64,000 nt of DNA from Bacteroidota bacterium. Lineage in GTDB: Bacteria; Bacteroidota; Bacteroidia; B-17B0; Aurantibacillaceae. Position 1 is the stretch's first letter. Every line of letters starts with the position of its first letter. The translations under genes were made by a program, and so were the position numbers. Under the pieces are notes generated by a model that worked only from the letters and a program-made list of their open reading frames with translations, searched no databases and was not told the DNA's origin. The stretch spans positions 33,879 through 97,878 of the forward strand of contig JAAFIL010000011.1 of NCBI GenBank assembly GCA_013297775.1, given 5' to 3'. Below, in pieces: positions 8,129 through 17,582 of the stretch.

Positions 8129-9343
8129 ATGAGTAAAACTGGAAATACAGAATTAGATAAAGAAATTATAGAGGAAAAGGAATACTCTATTTTAAATCTA
8201 GGGCCTACGCATCCTGCCACCCACGGCATCTTTCAAAATGTATTGAAAATGGATGGCGAAATTATTCATGAAGCGCAACCCACCATTGGGTACATTCATC
8301 GTGCTTTTGAAAAATTAGCCGAACGCCGCCCTTACAACCAAATAACACCAATTACCGACCGCTTAAATTATTGCTCATCGCCCATCAACAATATGGCTTG
8401 GCACATGACGGTCGAAAAACTCATCCAATGCAAAGTACCCAAACGGGTAGATTACATGCGGGTGATTATTATGGAGTTGGCGCGTATTTCTGACCACCTA
8501 ATTTGTAACTCGGTAGTTGGAGTAGATACTGGTGCCATGACTGGATTTTTGTACATCTTTCAATGGCGCGAAAAAATATACGACATTTACGAAAGCATTT
8601 GTGGTGCACGCCTAACCACCAATATTGGGCGCATTGGCGGTTTTGAGCGCGAGTGGAGCGCAGACACTTGGAAACGCATCCAAAGTTTTGTGGACGAATA
8701 CCCAAAAGGCTTACAAGAATTTGCCAATCTATTAGAACGCAATAAAATTTTTATGGATCGCACCATTAACTGCGGACCTATCTCGGCCGAAATGGCTTTG
8801 CAATACAGTTTTACAGGACCTAATTTACGCGCTGCGGGGGTAGATTACGATGTGCGCGTGATGAATCCTTACGCCTCTTACGAAGATTTTAAATTCGATA
8901 TTCCTTTAGGGCAAAGTGGCGATACTTATGATCGTTTTATGGTGCGCCAACACGAAATGTGGCAATCGCTCGAAATCATTCGTCAAGCCATGAAAAACAT
9001 GCCTAAAGATGAACCTTTCCATGCGGATGTACCCGATTTTTATTTGCCACCTAAAGAAGACGTTTACAATAACATGGAAGCCCTTATTTATCATTTCAAA
9101 ATTGTGATGGGCGAAATGGATGTCCCTAAAGGCGAAGTGTATCATGCGGTAGAAGGTGGAAATGGCGAATTGGGCTATTACCTAATTAGCGACGGCGGGC
9201 GTACACCGTTCCGTTTACATTTCCGTCGCCCTTGTTTTATTTATTACCAAGCCTATCCCGAAATGATTAAAGGCATTATGTTAAGCGATGCTATTATTAC
9301 CATGAGCAGCATGAATGTTATTGCAGGGGAATTAGATGCTTAA
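8129..9343 (+). CDS. nuoD: NADH-quinone oxidoreductase subunit D
   Basis: A 404-residue 49-kDa-type subunit forming the quinone-binding pocket with NuoB. The N-terminus LNLGPTHPATHG carries the quinone-site His, followed by IGYIHRAFEKLAE; the C-terminus has GGNGELGYYLISDGG and the terminal hydrogenase-like box, which here ends in AGELDA where most relatives have GEVDR. Its last 8 bases overlap the start of a non-complex-I gene at 9336, so the passenger genes sit in the same transcript. Confidence 0.96.
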   Translation: MSKTGNTELDKEIIEEKEYSILNLGPTHPATHGIFQNVLKMDGEIIHEAQPTIGYIHRAFEKLAERRPYNQITPITDRLNYCSSPINNMAWHMTVEKLIQCKVPKRVDYMRVIIMELARISDHLICNSVVGVDTGAMTGFLYIFQWREKIYDIYESICGARLTTNIGRIGGFEREWSADTWKRIQSFVDEYPKGLQEFANLLERNKIFMDRTINCGPISAEMALQYSFTGPNLRAAGVDYDVRVMNPYASYEDFKFDIPLGQSGDTYDRFMVRQHEMWQSLEIIRQAMKNMPKDEPFHADVPDFYLPPKEDVYNNMEALIYHFKIVMGEMDVPKGEVYHAVEGGNGELGYYLISDGGRTPFRLHFRRPCFIYYQAYPEMIKGIMLSDAIITMSSMNVIAGELDA

Positions 9344-9749
9344 AACGCTAACCTACATAATCTTGTTCGTCTTTTTCACAAGTTCACCATGCTTATTGGG
9401 ACAAGAAAATGTTGTATCTTTATTGAAGGAAAGCAATGAAAAAATAACGCAATTGCAAATAGAAAACGCCGCTTTAAAAGTAAAATTAGAAACTTATATT
9501 AGTGAAAGCGATAAAAAAATTGGCATTTTAACTTGGCCCTTAGGAGCAATTATAACGTTATTAGTTTTGATATATGGATTGGGTGCATTTCGTTCAACTC
9601 AATTAGCTAAACAAGAGGCTCGGAAAGCATTTAAAGAAGATTTTGAAAAAATAAAATCTGAAGTTGAACAATTAAGAAAACAAGCTGAAAAGGAATTAGA
9701 AGAAATAGGAACCTTAAAAGATGCAGCTAAAGCCTCTCTAAACGGATAA
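9336..9749 (+). CDS. Unknown signal-anchored coiled-coil membrane protein inside the nuo operon
   Basis: 137 residues. An N-terminal hydrophobic segment (residues 1-22, ending LLGQ) looks like a signal peptide; a short coiled coil (24-58) follows, then a membrane helix near 63-85 (WPLGAIITLLVLIYGLGAF), then a long charged coiled coil rich in Lys and Glu to the C-terminus. It overlaps the nuoD stop by 8 bases, which indicates translational coupling. It is not a known complex I subunit. I do not recognise the family; a role in complex I assembly or stability would be speculation from position alone. Confidence 0.65.
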   Translation: MLKTLTYIILFVFFTSSPCLLGQENVVSLLKESNEKITQLQIENAALKVKLETYISESDKKIGILTWPLGAIITLLVLIYGLGAFRSTQLAKQEARKAFKEDFEKIKSEVEQLRKQAEKELEEIGTLKDAAKASLNG

Positions 9750-10058
9750 ATGGATACGATAGGTTTAAATAAGTTAGATAACGAGTTAGCTCAGGAAATT
9801 AGAGTACTGCGTAACAAAATTGATATGGGTATTGCGTCCGAAAAACAATACCAACGCTATCACGAACTTATTAATTTAGGAGGAATAAACGATGAGTATA
9901 TTCAATCTAAATTAAAGCCTTACAATATAGAAAAAATAGAAGAGTATAGAGAAAAGAAAGACACAATAAAAGACGAACACAAGGCTTTGGGAGTAATCCT
10001 TGGACTCGGACTAGCCGCCTTGTTTTTATGGACATTAACGGAAAAAGATAAAAAGTAG
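9750..10058 (+). CDS. Unknown small protein with a C-terminal membrane helix inside the nuo operon
   Basis: 102 residues beginning directly after the stop of the preceding gene, with no spacer. Residues 1-72 are charged and helical (for example EIRVLRNKIDMGIASEKQYQ), and residues 76-96 form one hydrophobic helix (ALGVILGLGLAALFLWTL) with a basic tail, so a tail-anchored topology is likely. It pairs with the neighbouring coiled-coil protein in position and general design. No family recognised. Confidence 0.6.
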   Translation: MDTIGLNKLDNELAQEIRVLRNKIDMGIASEKQYQRYHELINLGGINDEYIQSKLKPYNIEKIEEYREKKDTIKDEHKALGVILGLGLAALFLWTLTEKDKK

Positions 10059-10060
10059 TT

Positions 10061-10642
10061 ATGAGCTCACAATTACACGGTACACAAACATTTGATAAAA
10101 GTAAACGCGCTGAACTAAAATTTAGCGATGAAGCAATGGCTACTGTTCAAAAAATAAAGAGCAGCTACCCAGAGGGTAAACAAAAATCGGCATTATTGCC
10201 CGTATTGCACATTGCACAAGCCGAATTTGGCGGTTGGTTAAGCCCCGAGACAATGGATTACGTGGCAGCGGTGCTTGCTATTCAACCCATTGAAGTGTTT
10301 GAAGTGGCTTCGTTTTACACCATGTATAACCTAAAGCCAGTTGGCAAATGCGTTTTGGAAGTGTGCCAAACCAGTTCGTGTTGGTTAAATGGTGCCGAAG
10401 ACATTGTAAACTATATCGAAAAAAAATTAAACATTAAAGTTGGCGAAACCACCAAAGATGGAATGTTTACCTTAAAAGTGGTAGAATGTTTGGGAAGCTG
10501 CGGCACCGCACCCATGTTGCAATGTGGGGCTAGTTACCACGAAAATTTAACTTACGATAAGATAGACTCACTTTTAGAAACGTACAGAACAGAAAGCAGA
10601 CAACGAAATTATACAGATTTAGATTATAAAAATACTTTGTAG
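10061..10642 (+). CDS. nuoE: NADH-quinone oxidoreductase subunit E
   Basis: A 193-residue thioredoxin-fold subunit (24-kDa type) holding the [2Fe-2S] cluster N1a of the NADH module. Ligands are present as CQTSSC (Cx4C) near residue 107 and CLGSCGTAP (Cx3C) near 148. The N-terminal helical region includes EVASFYTMYNLKP. It starts 2 bp after the preceding passenger gene, which shows the passengers and nuo genes are one transcription unit. Confidence 0.95.
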   Translation: MSSQLHGTQTFDKSKRAELKFSDEAMATVQKIKSSYPEGKQKSALLPVLHIAQAEFGGWLSPETMDYVAAVLAIQPIEVFEVASFYTMYNLKPVGKCVLEVCQTSSCWLNGAEDIVNYIEKKLNIKVGETTKDGMFTLKVVECLGSCGTAPMLQCGASYHENLTYDKIDSLLETYRTESRQRNYTDLDYKNTL

Positions 10643-10645
10643 GTA

Positions 10646-11905
10646 ATGCCTTTTATCAAAAAATACAGTTTAATACTTATTCTTTTAGGAATGAGTTTTC
10701 AGTCCAATAGCCAAGTGTGGACTCAAAAAACCAGTTGTCCGTATGGTTCGTTCGAGCCTGGGTTTTATTTTTCCCATAACAACGGGAATAAAATATACGT
10801 TGCAAAAATTTCTGCGACAGGAAATGACTCTATCGTGTATTACAATACATTAACAGACTCTTGGCATTACTACGGCTTGTTTCCCGGGCAAGCAAAATAT
10901 TCAACAGCAATTTGTGTAAATAATAAAGCTTATGTTTTTTCTGGAAAACGATGTTTTAACTTCGTGTTTGCTTGTTATACATCTGAGGTTTGGGAACTTG
11001 ACTTATTAACGGATGTTTGGACACAAAAAAATAATTTCAATAGCCGTCGAATGGATCACTCTTTAACTTACAATGCTTCCACCAACAAAATCTACATAAA
11101 TTTTGGACTCTCTGCTATAAATTTCACATCTGCTGAAATCCCGCAGGTAGATTCGTATGCTTACGACATTGCAACAGATACCTACTCTGTTCTTCCCAGT
11201 TTTAGTATTTCAGGTTCAGGTAGGTTCGGTCATACGGCATATAGCACGGGTAATGCCATCAATATTTATTGGGGAGGAAGTAGTATTTCTCCAGCATTTA
11301 CGTTTGGTAATAACTTAACATTCAATCTCTCAACCAACACTTGGTCAGCAGTTGGTACACCAATTCAACGCAAGTATGGTGCCACTTTCGAAATAGGAGG
11401 TGTCGTATATGTTGGAATGGGCTTTTCGGGCGGCGACCCTGTAACACAAAATACTGATTTTTATGCTATAAGTCCTTTCAATAATTCTATTCCTGCTTTT
11501 CCTGGTATTCCTTTTCACAGAGGTCTAGCGGTTTCATGTGGAGGAAAAGGGTATCTTGGATTAGGTACAAACTTAACGAGTGGTTTTGAACCCGCTCCAA
11601 GAATCAAATTAGATCAACTTTGGGAGTTTAATCCAATTGCTTTGAACTTAGATAAAAAAAGTAGTACCCCAAAGCAACAAACAATCAGTGTTAATGCCAC
11701 CTTGGTTGATAATGAACTGGTTTTTGACACCGAACGCATTAGTTTTAATGTGGAGATTCAAAATATGCTGGGACAATCTGTACTTAAAACAAATTTGGAG
11801 AACAAAAAAACCTTGACAATTTCTGAACTTAATAAAGGCATTTATAATTTACGAATGCAAGATGCTGAGGGCAATACTTATATTCAAAAAATAATAAAAT
11901 ATTAA
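10646..11905 (+). CDS. Secreted Kelch-type beta-propeller protein with a T9SS sorting tail, lodged in the nuo operon
   Basis: 419 residues. A signal peptide (MPFIKKYSLILILLGMSF, cleavage near SNSQ) leads into repeated blades of the Kelch/galactose-oxidase type (DHSLTYNASTNKIYINFG and similar). The last 75 residues have the strand pattern of a type A T9SS C-terminal domain (VEIQNMLGQSVLKT, LNKGIYNLRM, ending QKIIKY), which in Bacteroidota directs secretion through the type IX system. It lies 3 bp after nuoE and 50 bp before nuoF. An outer-surface protein has no obvious role in complex I, so it is probably an insertion into the operon. Confidence 0.8.
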   Translation: MPFIKKYSLILILLGMSFQSNSQVWTQKTSCPYGSFEPGFYFSHNNGNKIYVAKISATGNDSIVYYNTLTDSWHYYGLFPGQAKYSTAICVNNKAYVFSGKRCFNFVFACYTSEVWELDLLTDVWTQKNNFNSRRMDHSLTYNASTNKIYINFGLSAINFTSAEIPQVDSYAYDIATDTYSVLPSFSISGSGRFGHTAYSTGNAINIYWGGSSISPAFTFGNNLTFNLSTNTWSAVGTPIQRKYGATFEIGGVVYVGMGFSGGDPVTQNTDFYAISPFNNSIPAFPGIPFHRGLAVSCGGKGYLGLGTNLTSGFEPAPRIKLDQLWEFNPIALNLDKKSSTPKQQTISVNATLVDNELVFDTERISFNVEIQNMLGQSVLKTNLENKKTLTISELNKGIYNLRMQDAEGNTYIQKIIKY

Positions 11906-11955
11906 ATTAATTAATGAAGCGATTGTTTTTTATAGATTAAGAAATAAATGAAATT

Positions 11956-13293
11956 ATGGGTAAGAAATTATTAATACATAACGATCACCTCCCCAACATT
12001 CATACGTTGGAAGTTTATCGAGCTAACGGTGGCTACGCTTCGGTTGAAAAGGCTTTAAAAACAATGTCTCCCGACCAAGTAACCGACGAGGTAAAAAAAT
12101 CGGGCTTGCGTGGTCGTGGTGGTGCAGGTTTCCCAACGGGCATGAAATGGAGTTTTTTAGCTAAACCCGAAGGTGTGCCGCGTTATTTAGTGTGCAATGC
12201 CGATGAGTCGGAGCCTGGCACATTTAAAGATCGGTACTTAATGGAAAAAATTCCACATGCACTCATCGAAGGGATGATAACTTCTTCTTATGCCTTAGGT
12301 GCCAAAGTATCTTACATCTACATCCGTGGCGAATATTTTTATGTGGCACGTATTGTAGAAGCTGCCATTGCCGAGGCTTACGCAGCGGGTTGGTTAGGAA
12401 AAAATATTTTAGGAACAGAGTTCTCGCACGACTGTTACGTGCAAGTGGGCGGAGGTGCTTACATTTGTGGTGAAGAAACAGCTTTATTAGAATCGTTAGA
12501 GGGCAAGCGTGGTAACCCACGTATTAAGCCTCCCTTTCCAGCAGTGGCAGGGTTATGGGGTTGCCCAACAGTAGTTAATAATGTAGAAACCATTGCGGCC
12601 GTTTGCCCTATTGTTAACATGGGCGGCGAAGAATATGCCAAAATTGGAATCGGAAAATCTACTGGAACAAAATTAATTTCTGCGTCGGGACATATTAATA
12701 AACCTGGCGTTTACGAAATTGAATTGGGCATTCCAGTTGAAGAATTTATTTATAGCGATGCGTATTGCGGCGGTATTCGCAATGGTAAAAAATTAAAGGC
12801 AGTTGTAGCAGGCGGTTCATCGGTGCCTATTTTACCAGCCGATTTAATTTTAACCACAGCCAAAGGCGAACCCCGATTAATGACTTACGAAAGCCTTGCC
12901 GATGGCGGTTTTCAAACGGGAACGATGTTAGGCTCGGGCGGATTTATTGTAATGGATGAAGACACGAGCATTGTAAAAAATTTATTCACGTTTACACGCT
13001 TCTATCACCACGAAAGTTGTGGCCAATGCTCGCCCTGCCGCGAAGGAACAGGATGGATGGAAAAAATATTAAAGAAATTTTTAAATGGAACCGCTACCGA
13101 AAGCGATGTGGATTTGTTGTGGGACATTCAAAGTAAAATTGAAGGTAAAACCATTTGTCCCTTGGGCGAAGCAGCAGCTTGGCCTGTGGCGGCGGCTATT
13201 CGTCATTTTAAACACGAGTTTTTAGAAATTGCCAGAAGTAAAAAATTTATAGACATTAGTCATTACGAACGTTTAAACTTGATAAGAGCCTAA
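11956..13293 (+). CDS. nuoF: NADH-quinone oxidoreductase subunit F
   Basis: A 445-residue subunit (51-kDa type) that binds NADH and FMN and carries cluster N3, the electron entry point of complex I. It has the NADH/FMN glycine-rich loop [13 protein letters not shown] near residue 50, [14 protein letters not shown] near 81, a [13 protein letters not shown] segment near 165, and the 4Fe-4S ligands [14 protein letters not shown] near 354 with the fourth Cys in TICPLGEAA near 397. Full length. Confidence 0.96.
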   Translation: MGKKLLIHNDHLPNIHTLEVYRANGGYASVEKALKTMSPDQVTDEVKKSGLRGRGGAGFPTGMKWSFLAKPEGVPRYLVCNADESEPGTFKDRYLMEKIPHALIEGMITSSYALGAKVSYIYIRGEYFYVARIVEAAIAEAYAAGWLGKNILGTEFSHDCYVQVGGGAYICGEETALLESLEGKRGNPRIKPPFPAVAGLWGCPTVVNNVETIAAVCPIVNMGGEEYAKIGIGKSTGTKLISASGHINKPGVYEIELGIPVEEFIYSDAYCGGIRNGKKLKAVVAGGSSVPILPADLILTTAKGEPRLMTYESLADGGFQTGTMLGSGGFIVMDEDTSIVKNLFTFTRFYHHESCGQCSPCREGTGWMEKILKKFLNGTATESDVDLLWDIQSKIEGKTICPLGEAAAWPVAAAIRHFKHEFLEIARSKKFIDISHYERLNLIRA

Positions 13294-13296
13294 CTG

Positions 13297-13764
13297 ATGC
13301 CATTAAAACTAATATATTTATTTAGTGCTATGATTCTTTTAAGTTTCACGCTATCGGCGCAAAAAACTAAAAAAAGTACGTCAACCAAAACGGTAAAAGA
13401 ACCCGAGGTTTATACCAAGGTGGACGAAACCGCTGAATACGCCACAGGTACCGAGGCTTTGCAACAGTTTATTAAAGAGAACTTAAATTACCCACCAACA
13501 GCAATAGGCAGTGGCAAGTGTAATTTAAAATTAACCGTTAACGAAACAGGTAAAATTGTTAACTCAGAAGTGCTAAAAGGCGTGCCAGCGTGCAGCGAAT
13601 GCGACACCGAAGCTCAACGCTTGTTAACCCTCATGCCTAACTGGAAACCCGCTACTGTAAAAGGGAAAGCCGTTAAAAGTTATGTGTTGTTTAGTATTGA
13701 ATTTGTAAAACCCAATCCGCAATTGGAAGAGAGTAACGGGTTAAAGAAAAAATATTTGGATTAA
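13297..13764 (+). CDS. Secreted TonB C-terminal-domain protein in the nuo operon
   Basis: 155 residues: a signal peptide (MPLKLIYLFSAMILLSFTLS, cut before AQK), a Lys/Thr-rich linker, then one TonB-type C-terminal domain (IKENLNYPPTAIGSGKCNLK, LTVNETGKIVNSEVLKG, WKPATVKGKAVKSYVLFSIE). In Bacteroidota such short proteins without an N-terminal anchor are common and mostly uncharacterised. It starts 3 bp after nuoF. A pair of Cys (ACSECD) could form a disulfide in the periplasm. Its link to complex I is unknown. Confidence 0.75.
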   Translation: MPLKLIYLFSAMILLSFTLSAQKTKKSTSTKTVKEPEVYTKVDETAEYATGTEALQQFIKENLNYPPTAIGSGKCNLKLTVNETGKIVNSEVLKGVPACSECDTEAQRLLTLMPNWKPATVKGKAVKSYVLFSIEFVKPNPQLEESNGLKKKYLD

Positions 13765-13847
13765 AAAAATACGAACGATTATGCGCAAATTTTGTAAATA
13801 AGATTTCGTTAAATAAACAGATGGATTGTGTAAAATTGTAAAGGAAT

Positions 13848-14831
13848 ATGAAAGTAACAATAGATGGAATAGAAATTGACGTACCTAAAGGCACTACTAT
13901 CCTTCAGGCGGCGCGTATGATTGGTCCGGAGGTAGCACCTCCTACCATGTGCTACTATTCAAAATTAAAAACAAGCGGGGGCTATTGCCGCACCTGCATT
14001 GTAAAGGTTACCAAGGGCAGCACACAAAACCCAAACCCTATGCCTAAACCTGTGGCCAGTTGCCGCACCGAGGTCATGGATGGCATGGAAGTACAAAACG
14101 TAACCTCGCCCGAAATTTTAGAAGCCCGCAAAGGAGTCGTTGAATTTTTATTAATTAATCATCCGCTCGATTGCCCCGTGTGCGACCAAGCAGGCGAATG
14201 TAAGCTGCAAGATTTAGGGTACGAACACGGTGCCGTAAAAACACGTTACGAGTTTAAACGCCGCGAGTATGAAATGATTGACATTGGCGATAAAATTAAA
14301 CTCCACATGACCCGTTGCATTTTATGTTACCGCTGCGTAAAAACAGCCGAACAAATTACCAATGGTCGGGTGCATGGTGTGGTTCACCGTGGCGATGCCG
14401 CCGAAATTTCGACGTACATTGAGCAAGCCATTGACAATGATTTTAGTGGAAATGTAATAGATGTTTGCCCCGTAGGAGCCTTAACCGATCGCACCTTTCG
14501 CTTTAAAAGCCGTGTGTGGTTTACCAAACCCGTTGACGCGCACCGTAAATGCACAACTTGCAGTGGCAAAGTACGCTTATGGTTAAAAGGCGAAGAGGTT
14601 TTACGTGTAACCGCGCGTAAAGACCAATGGGATGAGGTAGAAGAATTTATTTGCAACACTTGCCGATACGATAAAAAGAAAACCAGCGATTGGGTTATTG
14701 AGGGTCCATCGCCTATTCATCGCCAATCGGTTATTTCTCAAAATCATTACAGTAACCTCAACGAATTAAAAGTGCAAGTACTAAAGCAACAAAAAGCACT
14801 TGGTTTTATGCCCATTGATAAACGTCCCTAA
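13848..14831 (+). CDS. nuoG: NADH-quinone oxidoreductase subunit G, short form
   Basis: 327 residues, about a third of the enterobacterial NuoG. The electron-transfer part is complete: an N-terminal ferredoxin domain for the [2Fe-2S] cluster N1b (MCYYSKLKTSGGYCRTC, then ASCRTE), a HxxxCxxCxxxxxC motif for N5 (HPLDCPVCDQAGEC) and 4Fe-4S ligands for N4 (CILCYRCVK, then DVCPVGALTD). A KCTTC/FICNTCRY segment is the start of the molybdopterin-oxidoreductase-like region, where the protein ends. The large inactive C-terminal domain is absent. I believe this short form is usual in Bacteroidota rather than a truncation. Confidence 0.92.
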   Translation: MKVTIDGIEIDVPKGTTILQAARMIGPEVAPPTMCYYSKLKTSGGYCRTCIVKVTKGSTQNPNPMPKPVASCRTEVMDGMEVQNVTSPEILEARKGVVEFLLINHPLDCPVCDQAGECKLQDLGYEHGAVKTRYEFKRREYEMIDIGDKIKLHMTRCILCYRCVKTAEQITNGRVHGVVHRGDAAEISTYIEQAIDNDFSGNVIDVCPVGALTDRTFRFKSRVWFTKPVDAHRKCTTCSGKVRLWLKGEEVLRVTARKDQWDEVEEFICNTCRYDKKKTSDWVIEGPSPIHRQSVISQNHYSNLNELKVQVLKQQKALGFMPIDKRP

Positions 14832-14842
14832 TAAAAAAAGAT

Positions 14843-15901
14843 ATGCTAAGTTTTATAATTTATAAGTTATTGGTTTGTGTAATTGTGTTTGCCATTTCCT
14901 TAGGTGTGGCAGCCTACTCAACCTTGTGGGAACGAAAATTTGCAGCGTTTTTGCAAGACCGTGTAGGCCCCGACCGTGCAGGACCTAAGGGCATTTTACA
15001 ACCCTTGGCCGATGGAGGAAAAATGTTTTTTAAAGAAGAAATCATTCCCAATGTATCGAACCGTTTTTTATTCATTTTAGGGCCTAGCTTATTTATGCTA
15101 ACCGCTTTAATGACTGGTACCGTTATTCCGTGGGGGAAAGATTTTACAACTACTGCGGGCAATACCTATTCATTTCAAATTACCGACATCAACATTGGGG
15201 TATTGTATTTATTAGGCGTTGTATCTATTGGGGTTTATGGAATTATGATTGGTGGTTGGGCTTCCAATAATAAATATGCCTTGTTAGGAGCCATTCGCGC
15301 CTCTTCACAAATGATTAGTTACGAAATAGCAATGGGCATTTCCATTATTGCGTTAATTGTTACCTCGGGTGGCACTTTAAGTTTGCGCGAAATTGTAGAA
15401 TCGCAAGATGCAGGCGTTTGTAATGTGGTTTGGCAGCCATTGGGTTTCCTCATTTTCTTTGTGTGCGCCTTAGCCGAAACCAACCGCGCCCCTTTCGATT
15501 TACCTGAATGCGAAGCCGAGTTAGTAGGGGGGTATCACACCGAATACTCTTCCATGAAATTGGGTTTATTTTTATTTGCCGAGTACATCAACATGTTCAT
15601 CTCATCGGCTATTATGAGTGCCTTTTATTTTGGCGGGTATAACTTTCCATTTGCACAAGAACTATACAATACATTAGGATTAGAAACAGGTTCTATTTGG
15701 ATTTCAATTATTGGTTTTGGTGCCTTCTTCACGAAAATAATTATTTTTATCAATGTGTTCATGTGGATTCGTTGGACCTTGCCACGTTTTCGCTACGATC
15801 AACTAATGAATTTAGGTTGGAGAATTTTATTACCTCTATCTTTACTTAACTTAGCCATCACAGTGGTGGTCGAATATTTTAGAGGCAATATTCAATTTTA
15901 A
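14843..15901 (+). CDS. nuoH: NADH-quinone oxidoreductase subunit H
   Basis: A 352-residue membrane subunit with about eight helices, forming the quinone channel entrance and the first proton path. Landmarks are WERKFAAFLQDRVGPDRAGP near residue 30, the third-loop segment AETNRAPFDLPECEAELVGG near 212, and the C-terminal RWTLPRFRYDQLMNLGWR. It follows nuoG by 11 bp. Confidence 0.96.
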   Translation: MLSFIIYKLLVCVIVFAISLGVAAYSTLWERKFAAFLQDRVGPDRAGPKGILQPLADGGKMFFKEEIIPNVSNRFLFILGPSLFMLTALMTGTVIPWGKDFTTTAGNTYSFQITDINIGVLYLLGVVSIGVYGIMIGGWASNNKYALLGAIRASSQMISYEIAMGISIIALIVTSGGTLSLREIVESQDAGVCNVVWQPLGFLIFFVCALAETNRAPFDLPECEAELVGGYHTEYSSMKLGLFLFAEYINMFISSAIMSAFYFGGYNFPFAQELYNTLGLETGSIWISIIGFGAFFTKIIIFINVFMWIRWTLPRFRYDQLMNLGWRILLPLSLLNLAITVVVEYFRGNIQF

Positions 15902-15949
15902 ATACGAGATTAGTAAAGAAGAAGTATCTATAAAATTAAGTAGCCCTCA

Positions 15950-15963
15950 CCACAACGTTGTGG
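15950..15963. promoter_or_regulatory. Perfect 14-bp palindrome in the nuoH-nuoI gap
   Basis: CCACAACGTTGTGG lies in the 185-bp gap after nuoH, the longest spacer of the nuo operon. A second inverted repeat, AACAGTT/AACTGTT, follows at 16022-16037. Either could act as an RNA hairpin that tunes distal nuo expression or as an operator. No typical poly-T terminator is attached. The gap also holds a 38-codon open frame overlapping the nuoI start, which I do not call as a gene. Confidence 0.35.
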
Positions 15964-16086
15964 CTTATTGAAAAAAAATTAAATTAATGAACGCACTCAA
16001 TAAAAAAATAATGGCAAGCAAAACAGTTTCAACTGTTGACTTGTGTTTATTTAATATACTTACATCCTCCATAAAAACTTTATCAC

Positions 16087-16686
16087 ATGCAACTCACAAA
16101 TAGAAGTAAAGTCGTATCCGACAAACACCAAACCGCTTTAGAAAAGTTGTATTTGCCAGCGGTGTTAAAAGGCATGAGCATTACTATTTCGCACTTGTTT
16201 AAACGCAGTGCTACCGTTAAATATCCCGAGCAAAAGCGGGCTATGGCCGGCGTTTACCGAGGGCAACACATTTTAAAACTCGACGAAAACGGAGCCGAGC
16301 GTTGCACCGCCTGTGGCTTATGTGCGGTGGCTTGCCCAGCCGAAGCCATTACCATGGAAAGTGCCGAACGTAAAAAAGGAGAAGAACATTTATACCGCGA
16401 GGAAAAATATGCTCAAACGTATGAAATCAATATGTTGCGTTGTATTTTTTGTGGCTTATGCGAAGAAGCTTGCCCCAAGGAAGCTATATTTTTAACCGAT
16501 CGCATTGTTAATACCGAATTTGAACGCGATGATTTTATTTATGGTAAAGATAAATTAGTAGAAAAAATAGATAAACGGATTGATGTTACCAAACGTCAAA
16601 CCTTAGAAGTGGCTAAGTTTAAACAATTGGCCGACACTAAACACAACACCGTTTGGACAGGTAAACAGATTAAAGGAAAACATTAA
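16087..16686 (+). CDS. nuoI: NADH-quinone oxidoreductase subunit I
   Basis: A 199-residue 8Fe ferredoxin-type subunit carrying clusters N6a and N6b, which relay electrons to N2. Two 4Fe-4S motifs are visible: RCTACGLCAVACPAEAI near residue 76 and RCIFCGLCEEACPKEAI near 119. The N-terminal amphipathic stretch includes LKGMSITISHLFKR, a family hallmark. The ATG at 16087 comes after an unusually long spacer for this operon. Confidence 0.96.
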   Translation: MQLTNRSKVVSDKHQTALEKLYLPAVLKGMSITISHLFKRSATVKYPEQKRAMAGVYRGQHILKLDENGAERCTACGLCAVACPAEAITMESAERKKGEEHLYREEKYAQTYEINMLRCIFCGLCEEACPKEAIFLTDRIVNTEFERDDFIYGKDKLVEKIDKRIDVTKRQTLEVAKFKQLADTKHNTVWTGKQIKGKH

Positions 16687-16707
16687 TAGTAATAAGACTC
16701 AATTTAT

Positions 16708-17220
16708 ATGTTAGGATATACAATTACGCAATGGTTATTTGGAGTACTTTCTTTTTTATCCATTATGTTCGGTTTAATGGTTGTGTTTAGTCGAAACCCC
16801 GTTAGTAGTGTACTTTATTTAATATTAACTTTCTTCTGCATTGCTGGCCATTATTTATTAATGAACGCCCAATTTTTAGCAATAGTACACATTGTAGTAT
16901 ATGCTGGGGCCATCATGGTTTTATTTTTATTTGTCATTATGTTAATGAACCTCAACGAAGATCAGGAGCCGCAACGTACATGGCTTACTAAAATTATTGC
17001 AGCGGTTGCAGGTGGTTTAATGTTAGTTGTATTAGTAGGTTCTTTAAAAGGAAGCGAACAATTGCAATTACAACATTATGGGTCTTCGCAAGTAGGATTA
17101 GTTAAAAACTTAGGCATGGTTTTATTTCGCGATTTTTTATTTCCATTCGAAATTGCTTCGGTACTTTTATTAGCGGCTATGGTAGGTGCTATTATGATTG
17201 GTAAACGTGATATTAAATAA
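16708..17220 (+). CDS. nuoJ: NADH-quinone oxidoreductase subunit J
   Basis: A 170-residue membrane subunit with five hydrophobic helices. The conserved third helix is present (AIVHIVVYAGAIMVLFLFVI), which contains the pi-bulge region important for coupling in complex I. It follows nuoI by 21 bp and precedes nuoK by 25 bp. Confidence 0.94.
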   Translation: MLGYTITQWLFGVLSFLSIMFGLMVVFSRNPVSSVLYLILTFFCIAGHYLLMNAQFLAIVHIVVYAGAIMVLFLFVIMLMNLNEDQEPQRTWLTKIIAAVAGGLMLVVLVGSLKGSEQLQLQHYGSSQVGLVKNLGMVLFRDFLFPFEIASVLLLAAMVGAIMIGKRDIK

Positions 17221-17245
17221 AACTAAAACAATCCATTAAAAAAAT

Positions 17246-17557
17246 ATGATAAACGGAATTTCAATCAATATGTATATGGTACTCAGTGCCATCTTATTTA
17301 TCATTGGTGCAGTAGGTGTAATGGCGCGTCGCAACTCCATTATTATTTTTATGTGCATCGAACTCATGTTAAACGCAGTTAACCTTTTATTGGTGTCGTT
17401 CAGCACCCTTCATAACGACCCTAAAGGACAAGTATTTGTATTTTTTATTATGGCAGTTGCTGCTGCCGAGGTAGCCGTTGGGCTTGCCATTTTAAGTATG
17501 GTTTATCGAAACGTAAAAAGTATTGATACCAATTTAATGAGTAACCTTAAAAATTAA
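17246..17557 (+). CDS. nuoK: NADH-quinone oxidoreductase subunit K
   Basis: A 103-residue, three-helix membrane subunit. The two buried glutamates of the proton path are visible in [15 protein letters not shown] and [13 protein letters not shown]. Normal length for the family; 25 bp from both neighbouring genes. Confidence 0.95.
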   Translation: MINGISINMYMVLSAILFIIGAVGVMARRNSIIIFMCIELMLNAVNLLLVSFSTLHNDPKGQVFVFFIMAVAAAEVAVGLAILSMVYRNVKSIDTNLMSNLKN

Positions 17558-17582
17558 TTGCATAACACGATAAAGTAAACGT

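Noticed and set aside
15975..16110. 38-codon open frame before nuoI
   Set aside because: It overlaps the nuoI start, has no recognisable features, and probably only reflects the spacer composition.
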